In this document: in pieces, positions 37,886-50,520 of the stretch
How the letters are laid out: each line of letters opens with the position of its first letter
How positions within the stretch are numbered: position 1 is the first letter of the stretch
NCBI GenBank assembly: GCA_023333565.1
Contig: JAJKFH010003680.1
Coordinates: 2,232,001-2,296,000 of the forward strand
Origin: Puffinus mauretanicus
Lineage: Eukaryota > Chordata > Aves > Procellariiformes > Procellariidae
DNA: 64,000 bases
Reading direction: 5' to 3'
Made by a program: the position numbers and the translations under genes
The notes under the pieces: generated by a model
What the model saw: the letters and a program-made list of their open reading frames with translations, nothing else
What the model was told of the DNA's origin: nothing
Databases searched by the model: none

Positions 37886-40800
37886 CTATTCGGTGTCAGC
37901 AGGACTCACACAGTCAAAAGTTAAAGTTTTCTGCCTTTAGAAGAGGAATGGCTTGGGCTACAGCAGTGGAAACTATCCGGAGTGGCATGCCAGTGTACCC
38001 AACACCCAACCCACAGAGGTCACCTTGAAGTAGAGGAGAAAATTTATCACACTCGCGGCACTCTGTAGTCCTGACCCCAGCGTATTCTGACCATACCCCA
38101 ACACCCTGATGGCAGGGAGCCAGGCCACGTGCCAGTTTTGCATATACCTGGGTTTCCTTTCAAAGCAATCCTGGGAGCACGAAGAGCTGCTGAGATATGG
38201 TGCACCCCAACACGCCTCTGCACTGGGTCACGCATCCCCCATCACCCGGAGACAAGCTGCCGGGCACACACTGAGAGCAGGGTGCAACACAGAGCACCCT
38301 CTCCCACGAGGGTGCACCCAGCCTGTGGAGGCTCAACGAGAAGGCCAAACTGATACAGGCGGTAAAGAAAGTTTTGCAGCAATGTGGCTATTTTAATCTG
38401 CCCTGAGCCACATGCCAAATCCAAAAGCTATTAATGAAAACAGATGGCTTACAGAAGACCTTGAAATGGGATTCTGCCCATGATGGTTACAAAGTCACCC
38501 CATACAATAGGATGCTTCAAAGTCTTTAAATAAGAATTTAAACAGGAGTACATAAAAAAAAAACCAGTGCCTGGTTTCCATATCATCACCAGGCTGCAAC
38601 AGAGGCACAACCTGCTCTCCTAGCTACATGACAGGCTAATACAGCACCCCTCCCACAGTACATCATGACTGCTTTTCCAGACGGACGGCAGTTACACACA
38701 CGATGTATGTGGCCCCAGAAATGTGCCCCAATGTGTAAACTCTTCATAGGTTCTCTGTTCAACACCCAGTATATATATTCTACAAAAAACTGTTTAATCA
38801 ACCTTATACTTATTCTCTGCTGGACTGTATCTTATTAAAAACTAAGCTCTTTATGGGATAGGAGATATGGGAAGGAAGTATCAGGTGGATAAATATATAC
38901 ATGATTTGTAATACTAATTGATGAAATGAATGTATCTTAACTCCAGGAAGATGGTATACACCCATGTCTCTAGCAAGGAGAAACAGGAGGTAATCCAGAA
39001 AGAAAGGTCTGACTTCCAGTTGTGTCTCTATTGGAAATGTCACGCCAGACTGTGCAATGATGCTGCAAGCTGGATGTGAGAATTCCTGGAAGAAGATTTT
39101 GCATTAACTATTTCTAGTAATGTAAGTTTGATAAAGTTTCAGCATAACATCCTCAGGAGACCATAAGCAGGAGAAGGCAGCTTGAGGGGGAACAAAAAAA
39201 CCAAAGAGATGGTAATTAGGGGACACAACAGAAATGTAAACGAGGAAAGCCTTCGAACGAGAGGGGAAGGAGATGGCCCAGTCCCTTACATTACCCTGTA
39301 TCTTGCAAGCACTCCAGCACAAGGGAGGAGGATGCTCCCCAGGGACAGACACACAGGGCAAGGTGTTTCCACTGAAACAGCAGAAAGGGAGGTGAGAGCT
39401 CAGGGAGCAGACAAGAGCAAACCAACCCTGAAGAAAAGGTAAGGGACAAAATCAGCACTCTCTAATGAGCTAAAATACTAGAGATGTGGGGGACAATGAT
39501 GGTTACATCCACCTAGAAGTACATTTTCCTGTCTTCTGCTTTCCTTTTATAAACGATCCTAACAATTGAATTGAATGCGTAGCAATAACCCTTGGGAAAA
39601 TACACAGAATGAAAACTTTGATCCTTAAGCCTCACATGGTATCAAAGCAATCTCTAAGCATGTTACTTAGGTGTAACATGCGTAAGGTGCTCTCTTCCCT
39701 CACCCAGCACAAAGTAATGACCTCCTCTAGAGTTAAGTTATTTCTTAACTTCCTGGGGTCCAGCACCAACACAGTCATGTCCTTACTGGCAAGCAGCACT
39801 GGGGGGGCCCGCGACTCAAGTCACGCTCAAGGGTGAATTCTTCATAGATCCATATACAAAACCCTGTCCCTGACTCAACATCCATACAGCCAACCTTCCC
39901 AAACCTGTCAAATACAACTCTCTCTGCCCTCCTGAACCTGTTTTCTCGGAGAAGACAGGGTAAGATGATCCCTTTAGCCTATATATCCTTAGAGTGATAA
40001 AACTCAGGGTCTCCCCTGCTAAGCAGTACAGCCAGATTCAGAGTCAAGCTCTTCCCTCCAACACTCCCAGCAGCTGATTCTTCTTGTGCAAACAGGGGAC
40101 AGAAGAGAAAAAGTTCCTACTGATCAGCCCCATCTGCAAAAGAAATGAAAAAAAAATCCGAACCCTCACGGTATGGAGCAGAGCCACACAAATACGGATT
40201 TACCCCTGCTAAAGCTGAAGAGGAGTCGGTCTCTGCTGCTTGGAGGAAAGGAAATAAAACCTTGCAGGAGGGAAGGAGCGATGTCCGGGAGGGCGAAGGG
40301 AGAGGCTGTGCCATTACTTCTGCTGCCCGGCCTCCTCCAGCCCAGCAGCAGCCTGCCAAGGCAACAGGGCTGCACGGGAGAAGAAAGCCCACAGAAACTC
40401 ACTGTACCCCAAGGGGAACAGCGTGCCAGGGCAGGAAGCAAGCATCTTTGTTTTATTTTCTCGCTCATGTAGAGAGATATTAATCCATCTATTTCTTAGG
40501 AAAAGGAAAGGAAATTGCAGCAGTGCAACATGTCAAGAGAGACTGGGAGAGCCAGGCTCACAAAGGATGGGTATTAATTACTGCTTTCTATTTTTATCCT
40601 TGTATAACTCTGGTCTCGTCTGTGACTTAAGGAGCTAAAATCCCAGGAGTCAAAACTGTAAATCTACTGAAATAGGTGAAATATCCTCTACAGGCTACAA
40701 AGTCTAGATACAAAGAAATTCTAACAAGTGCCCATCAAAACTTCTGTAAATTTTAATAAGAAAAGAGAGAGCAATCTAGCAGTACACAGAAATGTTATCT

Positions 40801-43771
40801 CAAGAGAATTACTCCCAGAGAGGAAAAATCACTAGCCAGTTCCTGCAAGAAACCCTGAACAGATTGCTTTTAATTATGTAAAGAAAAGGTTGTTAGGCTG
40901 CTTTACATTCCTGAAGGGCCAAAAGTTTGGAAAACTAAAAAATATATTGTGAGGCCCTCCACTGTTGTCTGTACAAGACACTATGAAATCTCTTATTTTG
41001 GCAACAACATGTACATACAGTAGACGCCAATATTAAAAAAAAAAACCCATGACCACAAGCAACTAAAAGTCCATCCTGCAGCTAAGAAAGTATGTTCAGT
41101 GTCTGCCAAAGAGCTAATGAAAAAAACGCACTCTTATAGAATGTATCTGCTAGACATTAAACTACCTGCTGGACATTTTGTACAGCTTATAAAGCCATAA
41201 AATATCACAGGGCATTTACAGATTTTCCAGCTGACAACAATATGACATAACTGAACAGACCCAGAACAGACTGAGTCCTCTGGTCAGGCACAGTGGGTAA
41301 CGCTGAATATATACTGCCACATACACAACTAGAAACTCTGCGAGCAATGCACAAAACAAGAGCAAAGCTCATAGCGATGTAAAACGAACCAAGGTAACAA
41401 AGCCATCCCTCAGCCTCACTGTAATGCTGGAACCACAGCGGGACTGCCCAGATTTACAGTGCAGGGGCTTGGATAACGCCCAAGTAGAATCAGTTCCTCC
41501 TGCCTTGTCTGGGGCATGGGCAATTCACCGTCAAGCGAGTCACTACCTCCTGCCATGCTGGCAGATGTGTGGCATTGTACAGCCACCCAAAAACCTCCAT
41601 TTTGGGACTGCGGAAATGACAACGTGGACTTCACCTCTGGAGACGTGTGACAAGCCAGGAGGAGCGGCCGTCTGCCACGGTTTATCTCCCTTGCGGTAAG
41701 AGTCAAGGGCTCCAGGCAAGTAGCGAGGTGGTGGCCTCGCTGGTTAGAGCCGATACCTGTTGCCAACCAGTCATCTTCTGGATGATGTCATGTCAACTGT
41801 ACATAACGTGAGGTACAGCAGATACTCTGCTACAGAAAAAAAAAGCATGTTACTGAGTAATCTTCACACAAGGACAGAAATACTAATAGCTCCAAACCCT
41901 GAAAGATGTAAACTTCCACCACCTAGGGAACAATGTGGGAACCATGAATTACACTGTTACTGAACTAGTAAGAACTACTAACAGAGATGCAAATTAACAA
42001 CAATCCTAACATTTGGTGGCTGACAGCACATCACTACATTAGCACAGTTTTCCATCTTCCATCTGCAGCTGATACTCTAATGGAGTATCCTGAAAACATT
42101 TTTTAATGACACTGCACTACCTCAAGAGTTACTTTCTTTAAGAGTCTGACTAACAACTCGGGGTGTGAGCTGATGCCGAGGATGCCTCCACGGTCTTTCT
42201 GCAGGCAGGCACAAGCTCACCAGACACCAGAAACTCTGAGCTGGAACCGTGCAATTGCAATCAGCACACCGCTGCCCAGCCCAAACGCAGCATCACGCAG
42301 CTACAAGACTCCCGGTTCAGGGCTGCTTCGCGCTGGGCTTGCTACCAGCAAAAAGCAGGCAGTATCGCTTTCCACGTGCCAGGTACCTTTCAGTAGTCTT
42401 GCAGGTCTGGAGAGATAGCGTATGCACGCACAGAAGGGCATTTCTTATCAGACTGTAGAGCCATCCAGCCACCAGAAGCATTCAAACAACTGCCTGACAA
42501 CACGAACGTGCGCTAGATACCCGCGATAGTGAAAAGTTTCACCAAGGACTTCTGGAGAAGCAAAATGGAACTAAAATTATGAGGTTTAATACATAATGAG
42601 ACTAAAAACTACAGTGGCAACGATTTTCAGGAGCTGGGCAGATAGGGGGGCAGGGGCACAGTAAAGGCATCATGCACATTTGTTGCTGCAGTCTCTCCTT
42701 GCGGGGCTGCAGGAACAGTCACACGCTGCCAGTACACAATCCAGGAAAACGTATGAGCCCCAGAGATAACAATCAGCAGGTACCAATGGCTAGAAAATAC
42801 AGTAAGGAAGCAGGGTAACTGTGTTACAGAAATCTTCATGCAATGCAAAGAGCTCCGATATCGTTACTGCTTTACAGCTAGGAGTCCACCCCAGCCCATC
42901 TGGGCTTTGCGAGGCAGTAACTCTCATCCCGGGAAAGAATTTGAGAGTGCCTCATCCCTTTTCTCCCCCTTTCTGGGGCGGGGGGCGGCTGGGGGGAAAT
43001 CACAGCCTATTTCAACTGTAGATCTCTCCCTGAAATGCATCGTAACAATTTTATCAATGACTGTAATGAAGAAATGTTATGATAGCACTTTGAAGTTATT
43101 AGGGAGACCCATCGTAGCATGGAAAGGGATGGGAAATTAGCTGCAGACCATGAAGTTCCACAGCAAATGCACGATTCATAAAATCTTCAACCACAGGCAA
43201 AGGAGACAAAACCCCACCCCATGACAGAGAACAATATTCTGCTCCTTCCTACTCAGCAACAGTTTTATCAGCAGTGTCTACATCATTTTGAAGTAATGTA
43301 ACTTTTAATGTCATCTTGTTGATTTTTATAAAATGTATTACTAACCAAAAACTCTGTAAGATGTTTGTAAGATGTAAGATGTGCATTTTGCTATAGAAGT
43401 ATGAGACAACTGGGGAATTCGTGATATACAATTTTAATAAAACACATGCCACCTCAAGCACCACATTTTCACTGACATCAGCACAGATCAAGGACTGTTA
43501 GTTATGGCCAATACAATACGAGGAGTCGGGATTAGGGCTGCCACACACGTGTAATTAAATACACGGCAGTGCATGAGAGCCAGCAGACACTCTCTGAACA
43601 CAGAAGGGAAAGGTAGCAAGGAAGATCAAACTCCACACAAATGATTGCTTTTACATTTACAGAATTTTTCTTCTCTTTGGTAGCCTGCCAGAGAGAAGGT
43701 GAAATGTCAAAATGACGAGGTTAAAGTACAGCAATACCAGCCTGAAATCAAGCAAAGCTCCTTAATCACCC

Positions 43772-43935
43772 GAAGAGTCAGGCACTGGAGTAGATTGCTG
43801 AGGAAAGTCTGAATCACCATCATTGGAAATCTTTAAGAACAGCTGAGGCAAACCTCTAGGAAACTCTATGTGTAGGTAATCCTTCAAGGTCACTTCTAGA
43901 AACACTGAAACAACTAAGACGTTCTTCATAAGCTT
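43772..43935 (+). mobile_element. Old CR1/L3-type LINE fragment
   Basis: The sequence aggcactggagtagattgct, atcaccatcattggaaatct, ttaagaacagctgaggcaaa follows the L3/CR1 consensus 'gcactggaacaggctgcc... tctccatcattggagattttt aagaacaggttagacaaac'. It is clearly older than the CR1 copies at 32.2 and 37.2 kb. Confidence 0.7.
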
Positions 43936-44199
43936 ATATCTGATCACACAACCATTGCAGTATTTTTTTTAAATTTGCCGGAACAAGACAAAAAAAAAAA
44001 AAAAAGCAAACAAACTCAGCGTATAGAGAGCGGCAGCCTCCGGGCTGCGGGAACATTTGCTTGACTTATTTTTAGAAAGTGGAATTGGTGCAACTTCCTC
44101 CTCAGTCCACACCAGACCTCATCAGCTCTTCTGCCTGCTCACCGTGCCTTCACTTAAATAACGCTCCGTGTGCGTGCAGCAGAAACATCCCCTACCTTA

Positions 44200-44960
44200 C
44201 GCACGCCACTTGGGCAGGGAAGGCCACGCTCCGGCAAAGGGAGGGGAGCGGGGAGGAGAGGGCTTCTTTGCAGCAGTGACAGCAGGGAGGGGAGCGCCTG
44301 CTAGGAGATGCCCGAACACGCTGCAGAGCCCACCCAGCGCATTCAACCCGAGCTCGGGGAGCCAACCTCACCCTAATGCGGTCACCTCTGCAGACCGGCT
44401 GGTTTCGGGGACACAAAGCAGTACGGTGTAGACGGCGTTTTGCGTTGCCAGGAGCCAGAGCCAAGCCCAGGTTCTTGCCTCGGAGAAGTGCTGGGCGTCC
44501 CCGTCCCCCCACGACGTGTGTGCAGCCCAGCCCAGCTTCCTCAGGGCTCTGCTCGCCGGCTGCCGGCCTCCCCCGCGGGCTGCAGGCAGCAGGGGACACG
44601 GGGAGGGCAGGCAGCCTCTGGCAGGCGGCCCAGGGAGGCTCTCCGACCGCCAACAGCCAGGAGGTAGCAGAGAGGGAACACAAGCCACCCCCGGTTGCTG
44701 GAAACACAGCTGGACGCGCGTCCCACCGCTTCAAACACGGGCGGAGAGGGCTCAGCGAGGTGGGAGGAGGCAGGGGCTTACTCGAAACAGGGAAGCGAAA
44801 GAGGGGCCCGGGAGCAGGGGATGAGGTGCGCCCATCGCACAAGGGGAGGTCAGGGCGGACAAAAGCCGGCGCCGGGCTCTGGCTCACGGGAGGCGTTGCA
44901 GCACTGCCTCTTCCAGGCGGGCGGCAGGCAAGGCGATAGCAAACGGCAGCCAAAAAGACC
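44200..44960. promoter_or_regulatory. Intronic CpG-rich block in first intron
   Basis: GC- and CpG-dense DNA begins near 44,200 and ends near 44,960. It contains a 253-codon open frame on the minus strand (44,192-44,953) with no recognisable domain and a composition typical of a stop-poor GC-rich block. It may be an alternative SCMH1 promoter or an intragenic CpG island, 5 kb downstream of exon 1. Confidence 0.45.
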
Positions 44961-47404
44961 GTGGCTCACTTGGTGCAAACCAAAGCAACGCTGGGCTTTT
45001 CACACTGCACAGCGCTCTGCCAATGCTAAACTGAAAGAAACAGCACAAGCGTCCTCCAGCTCCCCCCCTAGACACAAATTCCTTGCTGGAAAGCAACCGC
45101 TTTTCCCAGCAGGACCCTTCCCTGGAGCCAAACATCAGCAGTACCCTGGGGGAGCTCAGAAGGGTGCACCCACCCGCCCGCACGGCCAAGCAAACCACAG
45201 CAGATGTAGCTCCAGCAATGTGTGAACCAAACCCACTCCCTCGCCACAGCATCCAGGGGAAGGGACCTGACGCAGTGTCCGGTGCAGTGCTGGAAGGGCC
45301 AGGAGAGGGGAGGAATCGCGTGTTTCTGAATGGGTAAAGACAGCGCTTCACAAATTTCCACTGGCATCTACTCCTACTGTTTCCGTTGTTAAAAACAAAA
45401 CCGAGCCACGGGGAGGTTTCTGGACTGTTCACAGTGTCAGGCTGGAAAACATAAGAGCTAATCAAAGTTGGGTAACTTGGAGCACATCGGCTGGGAGGAG
45501 GTATCTCCAGAAGGAGATAATAAGCTTCTGACTGGTGCTAATACCATTCGATTTACATCACATACAAAAAACCTCCTGAGCAAGAAACGGAGAGGGGTCT
45601 ATGTATTTCAGAGGCACAAGCTTGTCCCAGGGAAAAAGCCAGTCTCATGTCAGCTCCCTTGTGTTGGTAACGGCCGTATCGACTCACCTCTGCTCTCGCT
45701 TCCGTATCTCCAATGACCAGTAAACAGTCAGACAGTGGAGCTGCAAGGGTGACTTACTGCTCCTGATAAAGTCAGGTCTCAGGAAGACAAGTGCTACTAG
45801 ACTCCTCTACAGCAGCTTAAGACATCACCCTGTCCATCTGGCCTGTTGGACGGGGCTGCCATGCAAACATCTTTTCCTTCAGTTCACAGCCAAATTCTTG
45901 AACTTTTGCTCAGGATGAGTCTGCATAAAACCGCAAGACTATGCACAGCAAGAGCAGAGACACAGACAGAAATTCTGCTTAAATCCCTGCTACAGTGGCA
46001 GAAACATTTGGTAGGTGTCTGAGCGAACCCTGTGGACTGCAATATCGTATATCGCGGCATCTAAATCTGCTAGAAGTTGTCTGTTAGAAACCTCTGTAAA
46101 AGAGCTAAGTATTATTCTGGTTTTCTAAGGAAATTTAATGCAGGTGGAGATCTCTGGGAATTAAAGTTTTCAGCACCAGCCAGGCTATAATGATGCCCCT
46201 GTACTGAACTCTCCTTCTGCTTGGTGAGAGCTCACAATTGAAGCTACCTCTGAAATCTCCTATTAACAGAGACTGCTACGCAAGACAATCAGCAAAGAGC
46301 ACAGCTTCGCAAACAAGAGGCGGTGGTGATCTCCAGTGCTCAGGTGCCCTCACCAGATACTGTTTTGTCATCACCAGCTCAGGCCACTAGACATGAATGA
46401 GTCTTGTTTGCTCCAAGCCACGTGAGACCTGGTGATACAGATGGAAGATTTCATCTGTTTCCTGCTACTTTCAGACTTGCATTACCACTTTAAACATTGA
46501 GCAAGCATTTTATAAAAGTTTCCACTGTTAAATATTTAAGCTTGGTAAGAAAGGAGCTCTTTACAAACGTATTTTTTTTAAAAAAAAAAAGCATTTTGCT
46601 TTAGGACTAGGCCCTGTCATCCTGCAAATAAAGAAGGATGAAACGCTGTTCATGTCATGTGGCCTGGAGTGCAGGTGCTACACCAGGGCGTACCGCTGGG
46701 GCGAAGGAGAGGGCCAGAGTTATAGTCCTGTAACACTGAGAATTTAATTGTGGGGATGATTTTTACCTTGACATGTTTCTGAATTATGTAAAATATAACC
46801 ACATGCAGGAGATCAACCACCTTGCAAAAGAAGCTGGGAGCCGGACCTATTGCTCTGTCCCCAATGCATCTTGCTTCATTTCTCATGGACCCCTCCTGGC
46901 CACCTTGTTAGGAAACTTTTCAAACATAAATGGACGAGTAAATGAATCAAAATCTGCTTGTCTCATCACCAACTGAATTTCAGTTGCAGCCAGGAAAAAG
47001 AAAAGGAAAAAAGACAGAGGCTAGGTGCAAACATTACAGCTTTAAGAGACCAAAACATGCCAAGCTTTAACTTACACCAGCTCTGAGCCCACGCCACTAG
47101 CACGCTATCCAGGTTTTGCAAAGAGGAGTTCACCGAGCACGCCAAGTCCTTTGCCACAAACACACAGTTCAACATGCAAATATGCAAACGTCTGATCTGC
47201 ATTCTTTTTCACATAACAGTACTTAGACATACCCAAAATGGGGTCATTTGGGCCCACTTATTACTACTGCTCCACAGAAGCTCAACTAACACAGTCCTAC
47301 CAAGCCCAGCTCGACCACAGCGCTTTAAGAAAAGCGTGGATCGACAGCAGAGTCCAGAGAGGGGCAGAGATCAGCTGTGCAGAAAAGCCCACGTGAAAAA
47401 AGCA

Positions 47405-47740
47405 GAGAAACAGAGCTTGTTCAGCTTAGGAAGAGAAAACAAAGTCTTCAAATACTTCAAATTTAGCTGCAGAGATGTAGGGAGTAGAGTGTTCTCCACG
47501 TGCCCTGGAGATCAGAGAAGGAACAGGCTTAAAGTGCAAGACAAAGGTTTAGATTAAACACCGTGAAAATCTCTCTAATGGCGAGGAGGCCCGAGTGTCA
47601 GCGTACATCATCTGTACAGGATGTGAAATTGCCAGCAGGAAGAGCCTTAAAAGAAGAAACATTACTCAGGAAGGGGTTAGATGTGTACCTGACCTTACCC
47701 CGGGGTTGAGAAACGACGATGACGTCTCTGGAGGTCCTCT
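47405..47740 (+). mobile_element. Old CR1/L3-type LINE fragment
   Basis: Successive pieces agcttgttcagcttaggaag, aaatacttcaaatttagctg, gtgttctccacgtgccctgg, aggcttaaagtgcaagacaa and aaaatctctctaatggcgag keep the order of the CR1/L3 3' ORF2 region ('gcttgttcagcctggagaag... tcaaatatttgaaaggtggc... gttgttctcc... gggcttaaactgcagcaa... aaactttctaatgg'). Stops and indels are abundant. Confidence 0.8.
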
Positions 47741-50023
47741 CTAGACATACTGTGTCTGAGGCTATGGAACAAAGTTTCAGAAATTCCTTTAAATTGGATA
47801 TACGGCAAGGACAGAACACCCAGGCCACTCACATCCTAGTCTGAAACACAGCTACCCGATGAATAACACCATCATTTTATACCCTAACAGCATCTTTCAT
47901 TTAAAGGCACCAAACTGTGCTGCAAAATTCATCAAGTTTCCAGAGAAGTGACTCAGGAGTTAAACATTATTAAAATTTTAGACACAGGAAAACAAAGAGG
48001 GCACAGGCTCACAACCTGCAGGGAATGCCACTCACACTCCTGTTCTAAACTTTGCATTTGCTTTCTTTTAATTAGCTAATCACTTGGTTTATTTAATACC
48101 AAATGTTTGACTAAAAAGCAGATTATCAAGATGTAGATTTATCATTTCCTAAGATGTAAATATCGAAACAGGAGGACCGACGGTCAGTGTATCTCTCTCA
48201 AACAAAACGTACTTTAACCTCTAATAAAATAAATACTTTAAATAGCAGAGAAATACCTGTATTTCCCTCTTGCCCGTTGTAAAGGACTCCTCTATTTCTG
48301 CCTGCATTTTCATACCATCTACTGGGCAGACCCTGAACTACCCAACCGCACGGCGCAGGCCCTGCAGGGCTGCAGCCCACGGCAGTTTGTCCTGAGCTGA
48401 GGCCCCCACGAGCCGAGTTTTATTCCCCACGTTAGCGCCAAGCCACAAGCCGGTGCTTGCTACGAAGTGCAAGGGAGGTATGAAACCACCATCCCATACT
48501 CCAAATATTTCCAGCAAGAGCATAGGGACACGACAGCCCGGCCAGCAGAAGTGTGAGGGTAAAAGAAGAGGAAGGCGGAGAAGAGGAGGAGAGGCGGCCG
48601 TCCCTCCGCCAGCATCCTCGGTACAACCCGCCGCACGCCGTCGCTCAGGCAATTGAACAGAGGTGGGCGAATATTTTCCCCAATATTACTGGCTGCTGAA
48701 GAGGAGCTACCACATGGCTGTTCTCAGCCACTCACTGCACGGTGTTTACTATAAACAACAACAGTAAACAGAAACAGAGCCAAAAATCAAAGCTGGGTAC
48801 CCTGGAGCTGGGTCTCCACATCCTGACTTTACCCGTGGAAATAATTAGTTTAGTATCAGCTGCTGAACCTAAAACATCCGAAGCCAAAAGCAGCCAAGTT
48901 GCTCGTGCATCCAAAACTTAGTCCGCCTGTTTAAATTCGCTATCTCTACCTTTAGTCGCCAAGACTCCAAACTGCTGCCACGGTTTTGCACGGGAGCTTC
49001 AAAGAGCCTGCGGATTAAACCTGAATGACGTGCGGCAGGAGCCAGCCTGACACCGTATTTATTTTTAAGCATCTTACTGTGCATGAAAAGCTCAAATCTT
49101 GCCTCACTCCCAGCGCTCGACTCGGGGGGGCTGCGAAGGAGGCGCAGACATTTCCCCAGGGACGGTGGTCATGGGATTTCTCCGTCCGGTCCCCGGGATC
49201 ACCCTCGACACCTCCAGTGGCACGGACCTGGTGGCGGGTCCTGCCCAGAGCATCGATGTTGGTCTCCACAAGGCGCCGTGGCTACAGGAGGGTTTCACTG
49301 ACGTCCTAAAGGGCCCGCGGGGAGGGATGGGCACAGACCTTCCCCGGGCACAACCCGCAGGCAGGGGCCGCCTCCTGCAAATCCTCCGGCAGCTCGGTCT
49401 TGCTTCCCTTTGCATGCAAGGGGTGTCCGGCAGATAACAAACAGCGCCGGGGAGGAGGGCAGGCTCAGGCGGTCCGCAAAAGCCGCCCTGAGGCCTTTGC
49501 TGAACACGATAACCGCGGCCCAGTGCTGCTGGACGAGCTGCTGGACCGGCCGTCCCGGGCGAGCCCTGCCCGGGGACACCTGGAAGAACAACAAAGCCCC
49601 TCGAAGGTGCTTCACGGGCAGCTACAACCCGGCCGGGGAGAGGCAGGCGGCCCGCGGGCAGGCGGGGGAGGCCGGCGCAGACCCCCGGGCCTCTGCCCCG
49701 CTGCCGGCGGGAGTCGCGGCGCCGCCGCAGAGGCCCGGGGGGGGGCGGGCCGGCCCTGACGGGCACCAACAGGTGTCGGCGGTGACACGCCGCCCCCGGC
49801 CCGCAGCCACCGCGGCCCGGCCCCGCGGGTGAGGCGGCGGCCGGGCCGCGCTGTCAGGCGGCATCCGCGCCGGGCCGGGCCTGCCGCGCTGCCGCCGCGG
49901 GGCCTAGGCGCCCGACCCCCGCCCGGCCTCCGGCAGCGCCTCGCCGTGCCGGGCCAGGCCGCAGCGCACCGTGCCGCCCCCGCCGCCCCCCTCACCTGCG
50001 CGGCCGCCGAGCGCTGGGGCTGC

Positions 50024-50044
50024 TCAGTCCCTCGCCGCCGCCAT
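50024..50044 (-). CDS. Upstream ORF in SCMH1 first exon (MAAARD)
   Basis: ATG GCG GCG GCG AGG GAC TGA lies wholly inside the inferred first exon. If transcription begins upstream of 50,044 this six-residue uORF would be scanned before the main ATG, about 80 nt later in the spliced mRNA. Whether it is translated is unknown, and the ATG may simply be part of the YY1 element. Confidence 0.4.
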   Translation of the reverse strand: MAAARD

Positions 50045-50047
50045 GTT
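50037..50047 (-). promoter_or_regulatory. YY1-type motif AACATGGCGGC
   Basis: The minus strand reads AACATGGCGGC, an exact fit to the AAnATGGCGGC consensus of YY1 sites that commonly lie just downstream of transcription starts in CpG-island promoters. Its ATG is also the start of the short upstream ORF. Binding is inferred, not shown. Confidence 0.6.
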
Positions 50048-50163
50048 TCCGATGCGCAGTGAAGGCGGGGAGCGGGGGAGGGAGCGCGGACAGACCCGGC
50101 CCGGCCCGGCCCGGCCCCGCGCCGCCCCCTGCCGCCCGGGACGGCGCCGCCACGCCACGCTCG

Positions 50164-50439
50164 GGGGCAGTTCGTGAGGGCCGGGCCGAGCGGAGCCGGG
50201 CCGAGCCGAACCGGGCCGAGCGGGGCCGGGCCGAGCGGGGCCGGGCCGAGCCGAGCGGAGCCGGGCCGAGCGGAGCCGGGCCGAGCCGAACCGGGCCGAG
50301 CGGGGCCGGGCCGAGCGGGGCCGGACCGAGCCGAGCGGAGCCGGGCCGAGCCGAACCGGGCCGAGCGGAGCCGGGCCGAGCGGGGCCGGGCCGAGCGGAG
50401 CCGAGCCGAGCCGAGCCGAGCTCCCTCACGAACTGCCCC
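50164..50439. repeat. GC-rich array bracketed by perfect 17-bp inverted repeats
   Basis: ggggcagttcgtgaggg at 50,164-50,180 is the exact reverse complement of ccctcacgaactgcccc at 50,423-50,439. Between them lies the 5-bp-period array. The whole is about 276 bp, just upstream of the SCMH1 promoter. It could be a small non-autonomous element with short terminal inverted repeats that has expanded internally, a hairpin-prone structure, or an assembly artefact in extreme GC. Confidence 0.85.
50176..50422. repeat. Pentanucleotide-period GC array (GCCGG/GCCGA/GCGGA/GCGGG)
   Basis: About 245 bp built from 5-mers gccgg, gccga, gcgga, gcggg and occasional accgg, often ordered as the 15-mer gccgggccgagcgga. 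There are no stop codons in several frames, which gives artificial RAEPGRAE-type translations. Strong G-runs suggest G-quadruplex potential. Confidence 0.95.
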
Positions 50440-50520
50440 TGAACGTCGCTGAGCACTGCCGGTGGCCCCACGCCGTATCGGGACCGGTCCTCACGCAGGG
50501 ATAGGCCCCCGTCCTCACCC

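Larger units (their letters stand above)
29769..49995 (-). other. SCMH1 first intron (about 20 kb)
   Basis: The long first intron runs between the CpG-island exon and the start-codon exon. It carries CR1 fragments of two ages, a MIR-type SINE and a CpG-rich block at 44.2-44.96 kb. A-runs lie near 31,606, 43,990 and 46,570. No other exon was recognised. Large first introns of Polycomb-group genes often hold enhancers, but none can be assigned from sequence alone. Confidence 0.65.
49996..50060 (-). other. SCMH1: SCMH1 non-coding first exon (5' end not defined)
   Basis: The sequence GCGCAG|gtgagg gives a strong donor at 49,996/49,995 on the minus strand, in the middle of a dense CpG island. The presumed exon carries a 6-codon upstream ORF (ATG at 50,044, stop ending at 50,024) and a YY1-type motif. 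The transcription start cannot be read from sequence; 50,060 is only a working limit. The link to SCMH1 rests on strand, the CpG island and the absence of another gene between. Confidence 0.65.
49100..50160. promoter_or_regulatory. CpG-island promoter of SCMH1
   Basis: About 1 kb of very GC- and CpG-rich DNA, densest at 49,600-50,150, spans the first-exon donor. It contains GC-box-like GGCGGGG at about 50,065-50,071 and the YY1-type motif; no TATA box is visible at a suitable position. This is the pattern of a broad housekeeping promoter. Transcription also in the plus direction is possible, but no plus-strand gene is recognised beyond it. Confidence 0.75.

Noticed and set aside
41720..41740. 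Hairpin agcgagg-tggtgg-cctcgct followed by ggttagagc, suggestive of a tRNA D-arm
   Set aside because: No matching anticodon arm or B box follows at tRNA spacing, so only a short chance hairpin remains.
44192..44953. 253-codon open frame on the minus strand
   Set aside because: It lies in a CpG-rich block where stops are rare, overlaps other long frames on both strands, and shows no recognisable domain.
49104..49769. 221-codon open frame on the minus strand in the CpG island
   Set aside because: Arg/Pro/Gly-rich composition typical of GC-rich DNA. It lies downstream of the exon 1 donor, so it would be intronic, and no family is recognised.
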